In this document: one piece after another, positions 16,300-25,305 of the stretch | Layout of the letters: every line of letters begins with the position of its first letter | Numbering within the stretch: position 1 is the first letter of the stretch | DNA from: an uncultured Micrococcales bacterium | Lineage (GTDB): Bacteria; Actinomycetota; Actinomycetes; Actinomycetales; Microbacteriaceae | DNA length: 30,342 nucleotides | Assembly: GCA_903820955.1 (NCBI GenBank) | Contig: CAIJJH010000125.1 | Location: 1 to 30,342 of the forward strand | Reading direction: 5' to 3' | Translations under genes and position numbers: made by a program | Notes under the pieces: generated by a model | Database searches by the model: none | The model's input: the letters and a program-made list of their open reading frames with translations, nothing else | Told to the model about the DNA's origin: nothing

Positions 16300-16566
16300 A
16301 TGAAACGCGGATTCTGGCTAATTTCTGGCATCGCAATCGGTTTGGTAGCCGCTAGACGACTATCTGAAAACCCAGCAGCGCAAGCAGTCGTTGACGACGC
16401 AGCCCGTCGCGCCAAAGAGTTCGGAACTGCAGTAGCCGAGGGCTTCAAGGAGCGCGAGGCCGAGCTTTCGGCCCCGAAAAAAGCGGCACCTGTTCGCAAA
16501 CCAGCTGTCCGCAAGGCACCTGCAAAGCGACCTGCCGCTAAGAAGCCTGTAACCAAGAAGAGCTAG
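16300..16566 (+). CDS. Small membrane protein with a basic Lys/Ala/Pro tail
   Basis: 88 residues that I cannot assign to a named family. An N-terminal hydrophobic helix (about 5-19, FWLISGIAIGLVAARR) is followed by an amphipathic helical stretch (EFGTAVAEGFKEREAEL) and a strongly basic tail with repeats of the type RKPA, AKRPA, AKKP. The tail resembles histone H1-like or nucleic-acid-binding low-complexity tails. It sits five bases after the DUF948 gene and five bases before alaS, so it is part of the operon; the two small membrane proteins may work together. Its start is the ATG at 16300. Confidence 0.75.
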   Translation: MKRGFWLISGIAIGLVAARRLSENPAAQAVVDDAARRAKEFGTAVAEGFKEREAELSAPKKAAPVRKPAVRKAPAKRPAAKKPVTKKS

Positions 16567-16571
16567 GCGCG

Positions 16572-19223
16572 ATGAAGACCGCCGAAATCAGACGGCGCTG
16601 GCTCGCCTTTTTTGAAAGCAAAGACCACACCGTAGTACCGAGCGCATCGCTTATCAGCGAAGACCCATCCTTGCTATTCACCGTTGCCGGCATGGTTCCT
16701 TTTATTCCTTACATGTCTGGATTGGTTCCCGCACCTTACGCTCGTGCTACCAGCGTTCAGAAGTGCGTCAGGACTCTAGATATCGAAGAGGTCGGCAAGA
16801 CCACCCGCCACGGCACGTTCTTCCAAATGAACGGCAATTTCTCATTCGGTGACTATTTCAAGCGTGAGGCGATCGGCTACGCCTGGGAGTTCCTAACCTC
16901 GCCGCAAGAGCAAGGCGGCCTCGAACTTAATCCGGAACTTCTCTGGGTCACCGTTTACAAGGACGACGACGAGTCAATTGATATTTGGCGGGAAATAGCC
17001 GACATTCCAATGGAGCGCATCCAGCGTCGTGGAATGAAGGATAATTTCTGGTCGACAGGTCAACCTGGCCCATCGGGCCCCTGCAGCGAGATCTACTACG
17101 ACCGAGGCCCGGCGTACGGCATCGAGGGCGGACCCGAAGCCGACGAGGACCGCTACATCGAGATCTGGAATCTTGTTTTCATGCAGTACGAACGCGGAGC
17201 TGGCGGTGGCAAGGAGGATTACCCGATCCTTGGCGAACTTCCTAAAAAGAACATCGATACCGGTATGGGTCTCGAGCGTGTCGCGTTCCTCATGCAGGGT
17301 GTAGAAAACCTGTACGAGATTGACCAGGTCAGGCCCGTCCTCGATCTCGCGGCAAAGCTAGCTAAGAAAACTTACGGCGCCGATGAAACCGATGACGTTC
17401 GTCTTCGCGTTGTCGCGGACCACGTGCGATCAGCGCTGATGCTCATCGGTGACGGTGTAACGCCTGGCAACGATGGTCGAGGCTACGTCCTGCGTCGTCT
17501 ATTGCGCAGGACCGTGCGCGCAATGCGCTTGCTCGGAGTAGATGCTCCGATTTTCGCCGAACTCTTCACCGTTTCGAAGGATGCGATGAAGGAGTCTTAC
17601 CCAGAGCTCGAAGCAGACTTCGGGCGCATCAAGGCCACCGCGATCGCCGAAGAAGAGGCGTTCCTGCGCACTCTCACCTCGGGTTCAGTTTTTCTAGACA
17701 CGGCCCTAGACGATGTTCGGTCTGCTGGATCAAAGTCCCTCGATGGCGCTGCCGCATTCTTGCTCCACGACACCTTCGGGTTTCCGATCGACTTGACCGT
17801 CGAAATTGCCGAGGAAGCTGGTCTCACCGTGGACCGCGAAGGTTTCACCAGTCTCATGAACGAGCAGCGTGACCGCGCAAAAGCTGACGCTCGCGAAAAG
17901 AAACTTGGCGGCACGGATTTGTCTGTCTACGGCGAATTCCGGGCACTAGGTTTGACCAAGTTCACCGGCTACGACGAACTCGAGACCGAAGCGAAAATTA
18001 TCGGCCTGATTCGCGAAGGCGCAAGCGCCAAGAAGGTCGCCAAGGGCGAGATCGTTGAACTTCTTCTCGACGCCACTTCGCTCTATGCGGAGTCAGGCGG
18101 TCAGGAGGCCGACGCTGGTTGGATTATTGGCGACGGATTCGAAGCTGAGGTCTTAGACGTTCAAAAACCAATCAAAGGATTGGTCACTCACAAGGTTTTG
18201 ATTCGCTCGGGCGAAGTTGGTCTTGGTGCGAATGTGTCAACCAAGGTTGATTCGGAATGGCGGCTAGGTGCTTGCCAGGCCCACTCTGGAACTCACGTTT
18301 TGCACGCGGCATTGCGCGAGGTTCTAGGCCCTCAGGCGCTTCAGTCGGGCTCATACAACAAACCGGGCTACCTACGGCTCGACTTCTCCTGGAATCAGGC
18401 GCTCTCGCTCGAGACGCGCAGCGAGATCGAAGAAGTTGCGAATCTAGCCATCAGGAATGACCTCGCTGTCAGCGCGCAGTTGATGACTTTACCCGAGGCT
18501 AAAGAGTTCGGCGCTGTTGCTCTATTCGGTGAAACATACGACGAAGATGTTCGCGTTATTCAGGTTGGTGGGCCTTGGTCGCGCGAACTCTGCGGTGGAA
18601 CACACGTCTCCAGGTCTTCACAGATCGGCCTTCTAGCCCTAACGGGTGAATCAAGTGTCGGTTCAGGTTCTCGGCGCCTGGAAGCCCTAGTTGGCATCGA
18701 AGCGTTTAGGTCACTAGCAACCGAGCGAGCTTGGGTCGCTCGCATTGCCGACGCTCTTAAGGCTCCTAAGGATCAAATCGAAGCGCGGCTCGAAGCCAGT
18801 CTTGAAGAACTAAAGAGCGCTAAATCGAAACTTTCAGCCTCGAGCGCTGCGAACTTGCAAACTCGGATACCTGAATTCGTCGCCACCGCAGAGTCGATCG
18901 GCTCGGCAACGGTTGCCTCGGTTCAACTAGGTGAGCTAGACAATGCCGATGATCTGCGTTCACTAACCGTGTCTTTGCAAAAGGCCTTGGGCGTTAGCGG
19001 AGTTGCAATAACGACAGCTGTCGTCTCGAGCAAACCGGCGGTGGTTATCGCTGTTGGCGAGGCTGCTCGCCAAGGCGGAATCAGGGCTGGAGCGTTAGTG
19101 AAGCTCGCTTCAGAGGTTCTAGGCGGTGGCGGTGGCGGCAAGGACGACCTCGCTCAAGGCGGAGGGGTCGATGCCACCAAACTTGACCTGGCCATTGCTG
19201 CCATAAAAGAAGCCCTCAGCTGA
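16572..19223 (+). CDS. alaS: Alanyl-tRNA synthetase
   Basis: Class II synthetase charging tRNA-Ala, with a built-in editing domain that hydrolyses Ser- and Gly-tRNA-Ala. 883 residues, full length. The catalytic core begins at the N-terminus (RRRWLAFFESKDHTVVPSASL, shared by the family in related form) and contains MNGNFSFGDYFK and the GMGLER motif. The editing domain has the metal-binding HSGTHVLH near residue 570 and CGGTH near 674. The C-terminal oligomerisation (C-Ala) domain ends with the Gly-rich GGGGGGKDDLAQGGG segment. The ATG at 16572 is five bases after the small basic protein gene. ruvX begins two bases after the stop. Confidence 0.97.
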   Translation: MKTAEIRRRWLAFFESKDHTVVPSASLISEDPSLLFTVAGMVPFIPYMSGLVPAPYARATSVQKCVRTLDIEEVGKTTRHGTFFQMNGNFSFGDYFKREAIGYAWEFLTSPQEQGGLELNPELLWVTVYKDDDESIDIWREIADIPMERIQRRGMKDNFWSTGQPGPSGPCSEIYYDRGPAYGIEGGPEADEDRYIEIWNLVFMQYERGAGGGKEDYPILGELPKKNIDTGMGLERVAFLMQGVENLYEIDQVRPVLDLAAKLAKKTYGADETDDVRLRVVADHVRSALMLIGDGVTPGNDGRGYVLRRLLRRTVRAMRLLGVDAPIFAELFTVSKDAMKESYPELEADFGRIKATAIAEEEAFLRTLTSGSVFLDTALDDVRSAGSKSLDGAAAFLLHDTFGFPIDLTVEIAEEAGLTVDREGFTSLMNEQRDRAKADAREKKLGGTDLSVYGEFRALGLTKFTGYDELETEAKIIGLIREGASAKKVAKGEIVELLLDATSLYAESGGQEADAGWIIGDGFEAEVLDVQKPIKGLVTHKVLIRSGEVGLGANVSTKVDSEWRLGACQAHSGTHVLHAALREVLGPQALQSGSYNKPGYLRLDFSWNQALSLETRSEIEEVANLAIRNDLAVSAQLMTLPEAKEFGAVALFGETYDEDVRVIQVGGPWSRELCGGTHVSRSSQIGLLALTGESSVGSGSRRLEALVGIEAFRSLATERAWVARIADALKAPKDQIEARLEASLEELKSAKSKLSASSAANLQTRIPEFVATAESIGSATVASVQLGELDNADDLRSLTVSLQKALGVSGVAITTAVVSSKPAVVIAVGEAARQGGIRAGALVKLASEVLGGGGGGKDDLAQGGGVDATKLDLAIAAIKEALS

Positions 19224-19225
19224 TC

Positions 19226-19666
19226 ATGCGCAAGGGTCGTCGTTTAGGTTTCGACGTCGGTGCCGTGCGCACAGGAGTCGCGGTCTCCAGCGATGACGGA
19301 ATCTTTGCTTCGCCGATTGGGAACATAGCAGCCCTCGAAGAAGTGCCTCAAATCGTTGCAGAATACTGCCCGATCGAGCTCTACGTTGGCTTACCGCTAA
19401 GCCTCTCGGGCAAGCACACAGCCTCAACTAACGCCGCAATACTCTTCGCCAAATACCTAGCCGAGAACACTGGACTACCGGTGCGCATGATTGACGAGCG
19501 ACTAACCACCTCCTCGGCGGCAAGTCTGATGCGAGCAGCGGGAAAGAATTCAAAAAAGGCTCGACCTAACATCGATGCCGCAGCAGCAACTCTAATTCTC
19601 GAGCAGGCGCTGGCCATGGAACGTTCCGGGACCACACCGGGTCAAGAAGTTGGTGAATACCTGTGA
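19226..19666 (+). CDS. ruvX: Putative pre-16S rRNA nuclease RuvX (YqgF)
   Basis: RNase H-like fold protein of the YqgF family, implicated in maturation of the 16S rRNA 5' end. 146 residues. Catalytic-type acidic residues are present: Asp10 in GFDVGAVRTG, Glu91 in IDERLTT and Asp117 in NIDAAAA. The GLPLSLSG segment (about 55-62) is also typical. It is not RuvC, which is separate at 4344. The order alaS-ruvX-mltG-aroE is a well-known actinobacterial arrangement. The stop overlaps the mltG GTG by four bases. Confidence 0.93.
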   Translation: MRKGRRLGFDVGAVRTGVAVSSDDGIFASPIGNIAALEEVPQIVAEYCPIELYVGLPLSLSGKHTASTNAAILFAKYLAENTGLPVRMIDERLTTSSAASLMRAAGKNSKKARPNIDAAAATLILEQALAMERSGTTPGQEVGEYL

Positions 19667-20685
19667 ACAGGCGCCGAATAGTCTTTTTCGCGAGTCTGCT
19701 GCTAGTCGTCCTAGTTGGGCTGACGTTTCGCACCCAAATCAAAGCGGGCTTCGAGGGGCTGCTAGGAAATGACTTCGCGGGGCCGGGAACAGGTTCGGTT
19801 ACGCTCAGCATCGACTCGGGGGAGTCTGGTGAAGCTGTCGCTACTGACCTGGTCAAGTTAGGCATCACCAAGGATTTCAACTTCACCTACAAGTCGATGA
19901 TTGCATCAAACCAAACCTTCATAGCCGGCAGTTTCACAATGCTGCGCGGCATGCGAACCGGAGACGCTCTAAAACGACTGACGGACACACGCTATTTGGC
20001 TGTCAATCACGTAACCATTCGCGAGGGTCTGCGCATCGGCAGTGTTTTCGGTCAGCTCTCAAAAGCCACGGGAATCAGCTTGGCGGACTTCAGGGCGGTA
20101 ACCCTGAAGCAACTTGGATTACCAACTAGTCTGCCGAGCCTCGAGGGCTACCTGTTTCCGGCGACTTATGACTTTGGTTTGAAGCTCTCGGCTAAGGACG
20201 TTTTGCAAATCATGGTCGATCGCATGAACGAGGAGCTGAACTACTACCAGGTTCCCGCGGTCAAACGTCACGCCGTTCTCACCCTTGCTTCAATAATTCA
20301 AAAGGAAGCTCGCTTGCCCAACGACTTTTACAAAGTCTCGAGGGTTTTCACCAATCGCTTGTCAATCGGAATGCACCTTCAGTCGGACGCTACGGTGAGT
20401 TACGGATCGGGAGGCACAACGGTAACTACAACCGATGCCGAGCGAGCTAACCCGAACGGCTACAACACCTATGTTCACGCCGGCTTACCCGTCGGACCTA
20501 TCTCGGCACCTGGCTCTAAGGCTATTGACGCGGCTCTGCACCCGGCCTCTGGTTCATGGCTCTACTTCTGCGCGATAAACCTCAAGACAGGCGAGACGGT
20601 TTTCAGCACGACACTTGCCGAGCAAGGACGCGCCGTTGCCCAGTGGCGTGCCTGGATGCGAGCGAATCCTGGTTGGAATGGCTAA
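19663..20685 (+). CDS. mltG: Endolytic murein transglycosylase MltG (YceG-like)
   Basis: Membrane-bound transglycosylase that cleaves nascent glycan strands and so limits their length. 340 residues: a very short cytoplasmic start (MNRRR), one membrane helix (about 6-22), a LysM-like region, and the YceG catalytic domain with the conserved Glu215 in LASIIQKEA. The pattern SVSYGSGG...YNTY-H-GLP-GPI near the C-terminus is typical. Many actinobacterial MltG proteins carry a long cytoplasmic N-terminal extension, which is absent here. The GTG start overlaps ruvX by four bases; the stop overlaps aroE by eight. Confidence 0.93.
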   Translation: MNRRRIVFFASLLLVVLVGLTFRTQIKAGFEGLLGNDFAGPGTGSVTLSIDSGESGEAVATDLVKLGITKDFNFTYKSMIASNQTFIAGSFTMLRGMRTGDALKRLTDTRYLAVNHVTIREGLRIGSVFGQLSKATGISLADFRAVTLKQLGLPTSLPSLEGYLFPATYDFGLKLSAKDVLQIMVDRMNEELNYYQVPAVKRHAVLTLASIIQKEARLPNDFYKVSRVFTNRLSIGMHLQSDATVSYGSGGTTVTTTDAERANPNGYNTYVHAGLPVGPISAPGSKAIDAALHPASGSWLYFCAINLKTGETVFSTTLAEQGRAVAQWRAWMRANPGWNG

Positions 20686-21481
20686 GTCTTTCGCAGTTTT
20701 GGGTTCACCGATCGAACATTCGAAGTCTCCAGCTATTCACCTTGCCGCCTACCGTGAACTAGGTCTGGATTGGTCCTATTCAAAGGTGCAGGTCGAAGCA
20801 GCCGAGCTTGCGGGCTTCCTGCAAAACTCCAATTTAGCCGGTTGCAGCTTGACGATGCCCCTGAAAGACCGTGCTTTCGCGTTGGCGAACTGTCAAGACG
20901 AAGCAGCGATCAAGGCATCCGCAGCAAATACCCTGGTTCGCGCAGGAGAAACATGGCTCGGCTACAACACCGATGTGTTTGGCTTATCCAAGGCGCTCGA
21001 AAACATTACCTGCGACTCGGTTGCCATAATCGGCTCCGGCGCAACCGCGCGCAACGCGGTAATCGCGGTTCAGCAACTCAACCCTCAGGCTGCGCTGCAA
21101 GTATTGGCTCGCAGCGAGTCAGCGGGCAACGCGCTCGTCGGGTTCGCCAGGGTTCTTGGCCTGAATGCAACATTCGCCCCAACTCCACTAAATGTCACGT
21201 CGGTGGATCTGGTCATCTCCACGGTGCCAGCGGCTGCCGACGTGTCCGACTGGCTAATAGGAATTCCAAAAAGCACACTGCTCGACGTTGCTTATTCACC
21301 TTGGCCGAGCCGACTCGCTACCCTTTGGACCGCTGGTGGCGGTAACGTAGTAAGTGGAATAGAGATGCTCGTTTGGCAGGCCATTGCGCAAATTAGAGTG
21401 TTTCTCAACGGCAACGTGGCCGAACCGCTACCAAACGAACCGCTTCTCGCGCAGTTAATGCGCGCTGCAGCAGCCGAATAA
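20678..21481 (+). CDS. aroE: Shikimate dehydrogenase
   Basis: NADP-dependent reduction of 3-dehydroshikimate to shikimate, step four of the chorismate pathway. 267 residues from the ATG at 20678, which overlaps the mltG stop by eight bases. An in-frame start at 20615 would add 21 residues of translated mltG coding sequence and is rejected. Substrate-binding residues appear in GSPIEHSKSPAIH (9-21), the catalytic Lys63 in SLTMPLKD and Asp99 in YNTDVFGL. The nucleotide-binding loop is IIGSGATARNA (118-127). The family's more usual NVTxPxK reads SLTMPLK, a variant common in Actinobacteria. Confidence 0.93.
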   Translation: MAKSFAVLGSPIEHSKSPAIHLAAYRELGLDWSYSKVQVEAAELAGFLQNSNLAGCSLTMPLKDRAFALANCQDEAAIKASAANTLVRAGETWLGYNTDVFGLSKALENITCDSVAIIGSGATARNAVIAVQQLNPQAALQVLARSESAGNALVGFARVLGLNATFAPTPLNVTSVDLVISTVPAAADVSDWLIGIPKSTLLDVAYSPWPSRLATLWTAGGGNVVSGIEMLVWQAIAQIRVFLNGNVAEPLPNEPLLAQLMRAAAAE

Positions 21482-21496
21482 GAGAGCTGAACTCAG

Positions 21497-22693
21497 ATGC
21501 TACGTTGGCTTACCGCCGGTGAATCACACGGCAAAGAGCTGGTTGCGATCCTAGAAGGATTGCCTGCCGGAGTGCCAATCACGACTTTGGACGTTCAAGA
21601 TGCACTGGCGCGTCGACGCCTAGGCTTTGGCCGTGGTGCTCGCATGAAGTTGGAGAAGGACGAAATCTCGCTATCCGGCGGGGTTCGTCACGGGTTCACA
21701 ATGGGCGGCCCGATAGCTATCACAATCGCAAACACCGAATGGCCGAAGTGGCAAGAGGTCATGTCGGCCGACCCACTCGAAAAGCCACTCGAGGGCGCGC
21801 GCGGAGAAAAATTGACCCGGCCAAGGCCAGGTCACGCCGATTTCACTGGGATGCAAAAGTTCTCATTCGACGAGGCTCGACCAGTGCTCGAGCGAGCGAG
21901 CGCGCGCGAAACCGCTGCCCGCGTTGCTCTAGGTTCAGTCGCCTCGGCGTTTCTAAAGAGTCTAGGAATCGAGCTCGTCACCCACACAGTCGCAATCGGA
22001 ACAGTTTCGGTGCCTCAGGATTACGAATTCCCAAGACCCAAAGACGTTGACTCAATCGACGAAGATCCGCTACGCAGCTTCGACACAGAGACCTCGAAGG
22101 CTATGGTTGCCGAGGTTGAATCCGCTCACTCCGACGGAGACACACTCGGGGGAGTAGTAGAAACTTTGGTTTACGGGCTTCCACCTGGCATTGGCAGTTT
22201 CACTCACTGGGACAAACGATTGGATTCTCAACTCGCCGGTGCGCTTATGGGTATTCAGGCCATCAAAGGTGTCGAGGTTGGCGACGGTTTCGAAACCGCC
22301 AGACGACGTGGATCAGCCGCGCACGATGAGATTGTTCGCGATAACGGCGTCGTATCAAGGTTGACTGACCGCGCCGGAGGCATCGAGGGCGGCATGTCAA
22401 ACGGTCAGGTGCTTCGCGTGAGAGCCGCCATGAAGCCAATCAGTACCGTTCCGAGAGCACTAGCCACTATCGACACAGCGACCGGTGAAGCCGCCAAGGC
22501 CCATCATCAACGATCGGATGTTTGCGCCGTCCCAGCGGCAGGAGTTGTCGCAGAAGCCATGGTTGCTCTCGTTCTTGCTAATTCGGTTTTGGAGAAGTTC
22601 GGCGGAGATTCACTTGGCGAAACCAAACGCAACCTCGAGGCTTACCTAGAAGCAATACCCGAGGTGTTGCGCTCGCACATCGAACGGCCATAG
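21497..22693 (+). CDS. aroC: Chorismate synthase
   Basis: FMN-dependent enzyme converting EPSP to chorismate, the last shared step of the aromatic pathway. 398 residues, normal length. Signature motifs are [18 protein letters not shown] at the N-terminus, [13 protein letters not shown], the [12 protein letters not shown] segment, and [10 protein letters not shown]. The ATG at 21497 is 15 bases after aroE with only a weak GAGAG ahead. Note that aroA (EPSP synthase) and the first pathway enzyme are not in this window. Confidence 0.96.
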   Translation: MLRWLTAGESHGKELVAILEGLPAGVPITTLDVQDALARRRLGFGRGARMKLEKDEISLSGGVRHGFTMGGPIAITIANTEWPKWQEVMSADPLEKPLEGARGEKLTRPRPGHADFTGMQKFSFDEARPVLERASARETAARVALGSVASAFLKSLGIELVTHTVAIGTVSVPQDYEFPRPKDVDSIDEDPLRSFDTETSKAMVAEVESAHSDGDTLGGVVETLVYGLPPGIGSFTHWDKRLDSQLAGALMGIQAIKGVEVGDGFETARRRGSAAHDEIVRDNGVVSRLTDRAGGIEGGMSNGQVLRVRAAMKPISTVPRALATIDTATGEAAKAHHQRSDVCAVPAAGVVAEAMVALVLANSVLEKFGGDSLGETKRNLEAYLEAIPEVLRSHIERP

Positions 22694-22694
22694 T

Positions 22695-23195
22695 TTGACT
22701 GCAATTGTCCTGGTCGGACCCATGGGCGTCGGCAAAACTACGATCGGCAAGAAACTTGCCAAGTCGCTCGGCTTGCCGTTTATCGATACCGATCAAGTTT
22801 TCGTGGCCGACCACGGCCCGATCAGCGATTTCTTCGAGCAGCAGGGCGAGGCAAAGTTTCGCGAACTAGAGGAATCAATTGTGACCGAAGTCCTAACCAA
22901 GGACGCTGTTGTCGCAACGGGGGGTGGGTCCGTTCTCAGCGATCATATTCGAGCCGAACTCAGCATCGCTTTTGTGGTTTACCTAGCGACGGACGGGCGT
23001 CACATCAGTTCGAGGCTCAGTGGCGGCGGACGCCCACTGCTACAAAACGGTTTAGCTGACTGGCGGCGAATTTACGAGAGTCGCAAGAGTCTCTACGAGG
23101 AGGTGGCCGATCTGCAGGTCGACACCTCGAATCTTCCACTTGCTGGAATTATTGAAAAGATCAGGGAAGGTTTGGCCAAAGATGAACGTTTTTGA
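22695..23195 (+). CDS. aroK: Shikimate kinase
   Basis: Phosphorylates shikimate at the 3-position with ATP. 166 residues. P-loop GPMGVGKTT (8-16), shikimate-binding FIDTDQ (Asp31, Asp33), KFRELEE (Arg56), GGGSVLS (about 76-82) and the lid arginine in GGGRPLL. The start is TTG at 22695, one base after the aroC stop; the P-loop must begin within a few residues, so no later start is possible. The 3' end overlaps aroB by 14 bases. Confidence 0.95.
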   Translation: MTAIVLVGPMGVGKTTIGKKLAKSLGLPFIDTDQVFVADHGPISDFFEQQGEAKFRELEESIVTEVLTKDAVVATGGGSVLSDHIRAELSIAFVVYLATDGRHISSRLSGGGRPLLQNGLADWRRIYESRKSLYEEVADLQVDTSNLPLAGIIEKIREGLAKDERF

Positions 23196-24261
23196 GACCG
23201 TGACTGTCGGAGGCGCCGACAGCTACGACATCGTTGTCGGGCGCAAACTGCTTGCTCAGGTAGCCAAGTCACTGCGCGACAACGTTCGCCAGGTCTTGAT
23301 CATTCACCCTATTTCGCTAACCAATAGCGCAGACCTTCTTGCCGAATCGCTTCGTGAGGCCGGCTACATCGCTTTGCAGGCCGGAGTCGAAGACGGCGAA
23401 CCAGCCAAGCGAATTGAAGTTGCGGCTTGGTGCTGGGGAATCATGGGTCAGGCAGACTTCACTCGCTCCGACGCGATTATCGGTTTCGGCGGTGGCTCGA
23501 CAACCGACCTGGCTGGCTTCGTGGCTTCGACCTGGCTCAGGGGAGTGCAACTCGTTCAGGTGCCAACCACACTCCTCGGAATGGTTGACGCGGCCATCGG
23601 CGGCAAAACCGGAGTAAACACAGCCGAGGGTAAAAACCTAGTCGGCACCTTCTACGCTCCGAGCGCAGTCATTTGCGACCTGGACACACTTGAAACCCTG
23701 CCTCGGAATGAAATTCTGGCCGGCTTCGGCGAAATCGTGAAGTATGGCTTCATCGCGGATGAAAAGATTCTCGAACTAATCGAAAGCGACCTCGAGGCCG
23801 CAACCGACACATCGTCGGACGCATTCGCCGAACTCATTCGACGCTCTATCGCTATAAAGGCGAGAGTGGTGACCAACGACTTCAAAGAGGCTAGCGAGCG
23901 CGAGATTCTGAACTACGGCCACACCCTCGGTCACGCGGTCGAACTTCTCGAGCGCTACCAGTGGCGGCACGGAGCTGCGGTTTCGGTTGGCATGATGTTC
24001 GTAGCCGAACTCGCCCGGTTGAGCGGGCTCCTGAGCGATGAAGTGGTGGATCGCCACCGTGCCATTCTCACCAGCATCGGTCTACCAACCACATACGAAG
24101 CCGCCAAGTGGGATCAGCTTCTAGGAGCTATGCAGCGCGATAAGAAATCTCGCGCGGGCACGCTTCGGTTCGTGGTCTTGGAGGGCATCGGTAAGCCGAG
24201 GATCCTCAGCGCACCGACTCCGGAACTACTCTTCGCCGCCTATCAAGAAATCTGTGAGTAA
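23182..24261 (+). CDS. aroB: 3-dehydroquinate synthase
   Basis: NAD-dependent conversion of DAHP to 3-dehydroquinate, step two of the pathway. 359 residues from the ATG at 23182. Motifs seen: GFGGGSTTDLAGFVAS (NAD binding), TTLLGMVDAAIGGKTGVN, FGEIVKYGFI and the metal ligands in NYGHTLGHAVE. An earlier ATG at 23140 would add 14 residues encoded within aroK and is less likely; the 23182 start has an AGGGAAGG tract 12 bases upstream. The overlap with aroK (14 bases) implies coupled translation. Confidence 0.95.
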   Translation: MNVFETVTVGGADSYDIVVGRKLLAQVAKSLRDNVRQVLIIHPISLTNSADLLAESLREAGYIALQAGVEDGEPAKRIEVAAWCWGIMGQADFTRSDAIIGFGGGSTTDLAGFVASTWLRGVQLVQVPTTLLGMVDAAIGGKTGVNTAEGKNLVGTFYAPSAVICDLDTLETLPRNEILAGFGEIVKYGFIADEKILELIESDLEAATDTSSDAFAELIRRSIAIKARVVTNDFKEASEREILNYGHTLGHAVELLERYQWRHGAAVSVGMMFVAELARLSGLLSDEVVDRHRAILTSIGLPTTYEAAKWDQLLGAMQRDKKSRAGTLRFVVLEGIGKPRILSAPTPELLFAAYQEICE

Positions 24262-24264
24262 CCT
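24259..24264 (+). promoter_or_regulatory. Possible leaderless promoter element before aroQ
   Basis: TAACCT overlaps the aroB stop and lies six bases before the aroQ ATG, which has no Shine-Dalgarno sequence. The geometry repeats that of pdxS and ruvA. No -35 box is seen and the element may be chance, since aroQ could also be translated by coupling to aroB. Confidence 0.22.
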
Positions 24265-24270
24265 AGAACG

Positions 24271-24699
24271 ATGAATAATGTGTTGGTCTTGAACGGCCCG
24301 AACCTTAATCGCCTGGGCTCTAGAGAACCCGAGGTCTACGGTTCTGCAGATTTTGCTGAACTGGTTTCTCGTGTGCAGTCCGCTGCGGCCGCCGAGGGTA
24401 TGACCGCGGATGTTCGCCAAACCAACGACGAGGCCGAAATGGTGTCGTGGTTGCACGAAGCAGTCGATTCCGGCTCCCAAGTGATCATCAACCCGGCAGC
24501 TTTCACGCACTACTCATACTCTCTTCGCGATGCCGCCGCGCTAGTCACCAAGGCAGGTCTCAAGCTAATCGAGGTGCACATCTCGAACCCGCACTCACGC
24601 GAGAAGTTCAGGCACAACTCGGTTATCAGCGCTGTTGCAACAGGTGTGATCGCTGGTTTCGGTCTCGAGTCATACGTCCTCGCGCTCAAGGCTCTCTAG
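24271..24699 (+). CDS. aroQ: Type II 3-dehydroquinate dehydratase
   Basis: Dehydrates 3-dehydroquinate to 3-dehydroshikimate; the type II enzyme is a dodecamer unrelated to type I AroD. 142 residues. The N-terminal GPNLNRLGSREPEVYG contains the catalytic Tyr23 and the lid Arg18. The NPAAFTHYSYSLRDA and EVHISNPHSREKFRHNS segments hold the substrate-binding Asn and catalytic His. The ATG at 24271 is nine bases after aroB. In mycobacteria a peptidase gene (pepQ) separates aroQ from efp; here efp follows after 42 bases. Confidence 0.96.
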   Translation: MNNVLVLNGPNLNRLGSREPEVYGSADFAELVSRVQSAAAAEGMTADVRQTNDEAEMVSWLHEAVDSGSQVIINPAAFTHYSYSLRDAAALVTKAGLKLIEVHISNPHSREKFRHNSVISAVATGVIAGFGLESYVLALKAL

Positions 24700-24734
24700 T
24701 AAACTCTTTAGGTAATCCCAACCAACAGGTAAGG
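24700..24734 (+). promoter_or_regulatory. Candidate -10 box and ribosome binding site of efp
   Basis: TAAACT (24700-24705), directly after the aroQ stop, fits the TANNNT pattern and would give a leader of about 30 bases. AAGG (24731-24734) is seven bases before the efp GTG. No clear -35 box is seen. Confidence 0.35.
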
Positions 24735-24741
24735 CACGATT

Positions 24742-25305
24742 GTGGCAACTTCTAACGACCTCAAGAACGGTCTAGTTCTTAACATCGAAGGGCAGCTTTG
24801 GACTGTCATCGAGTTTCAGCACGTCAAGCCAGGCAAGGGCCCGGCATTCGTGCGCACCAAACTGAAGAACGTGCTTTCTGGCAAGGTCGTCGACCGCACC
24901 TTCAACGCCGGCGTAAAGGTTGAAACCGCAAACGTCGACAAGCGCGACATGACTTATCTTTACAGCGATGGCGACGGCTACGTTTTCATGGACAAAGACA
25001 ACTACGACCAAGTGACCCTGAGCGAACTAGTTGTTGGCGACGCGCTCAACTACCTATTGGAAAACCAGGACGCAATGGTCGCTATGTACGAGGGCAACCC
25101 TATCTACGTCGAACTCCCTGCCTCTGTGATTCTCGAAGTCACCTACACCGAGCCTGGCCTCCAGGGCGATCGTTCTTCGGGCGGCACCAAGCCAGCGACC
25201 GTCGAGACCGGTCTAGCCATTCAAGTTCCGCTGTTCCTCGAGCAGGGAACCAAGGTCAAGATCGACACCCGCACCGGTGAATACCTCGGCCGCGTTAGCG
25301 AATAG
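24742..25305 (+). CDS. efp: Translation elongation factor P
   Basis: Binds the ribosome between P and E sites and relieves stalling at consecutive prolines. 187 residues, three beta-barrel domains, full length. The tip loop is KPGKGPAF with Lys32 at the position modified in E. coli; the palindromic PGKGP loop is known from actinobacterial EF-P proteins that work without modification. No epmA or epmB gene is near. The start is GTG at 24742. The TAG stop shares one base with the nusB GTG. Confidence 0.96.
   Translation: MATSNDLKNGLVLNIEGQLWTVIEFQHVKPGKGPAFVRTKLKNVLSGKVVDRTFNAGVKVETANVDKRDMTYLYSDGDGYVFMDKDNYDQVTLSELVVGDALNYLLENQDAMVAMYEGNPIYVELPASVILEVTYTEPGLQGDRSSGGTKPATVETGLAIQVPLFLEQGTKVKIDTRTGEYLGRVSE

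Noticed and set aside
20770..21345. 191-residue plus-strand frame inside aroE
   Set aside because: An alternative frame of a complete shikimate dehydrogenase with intact active-site motifs; Arg-rich and without motifs.
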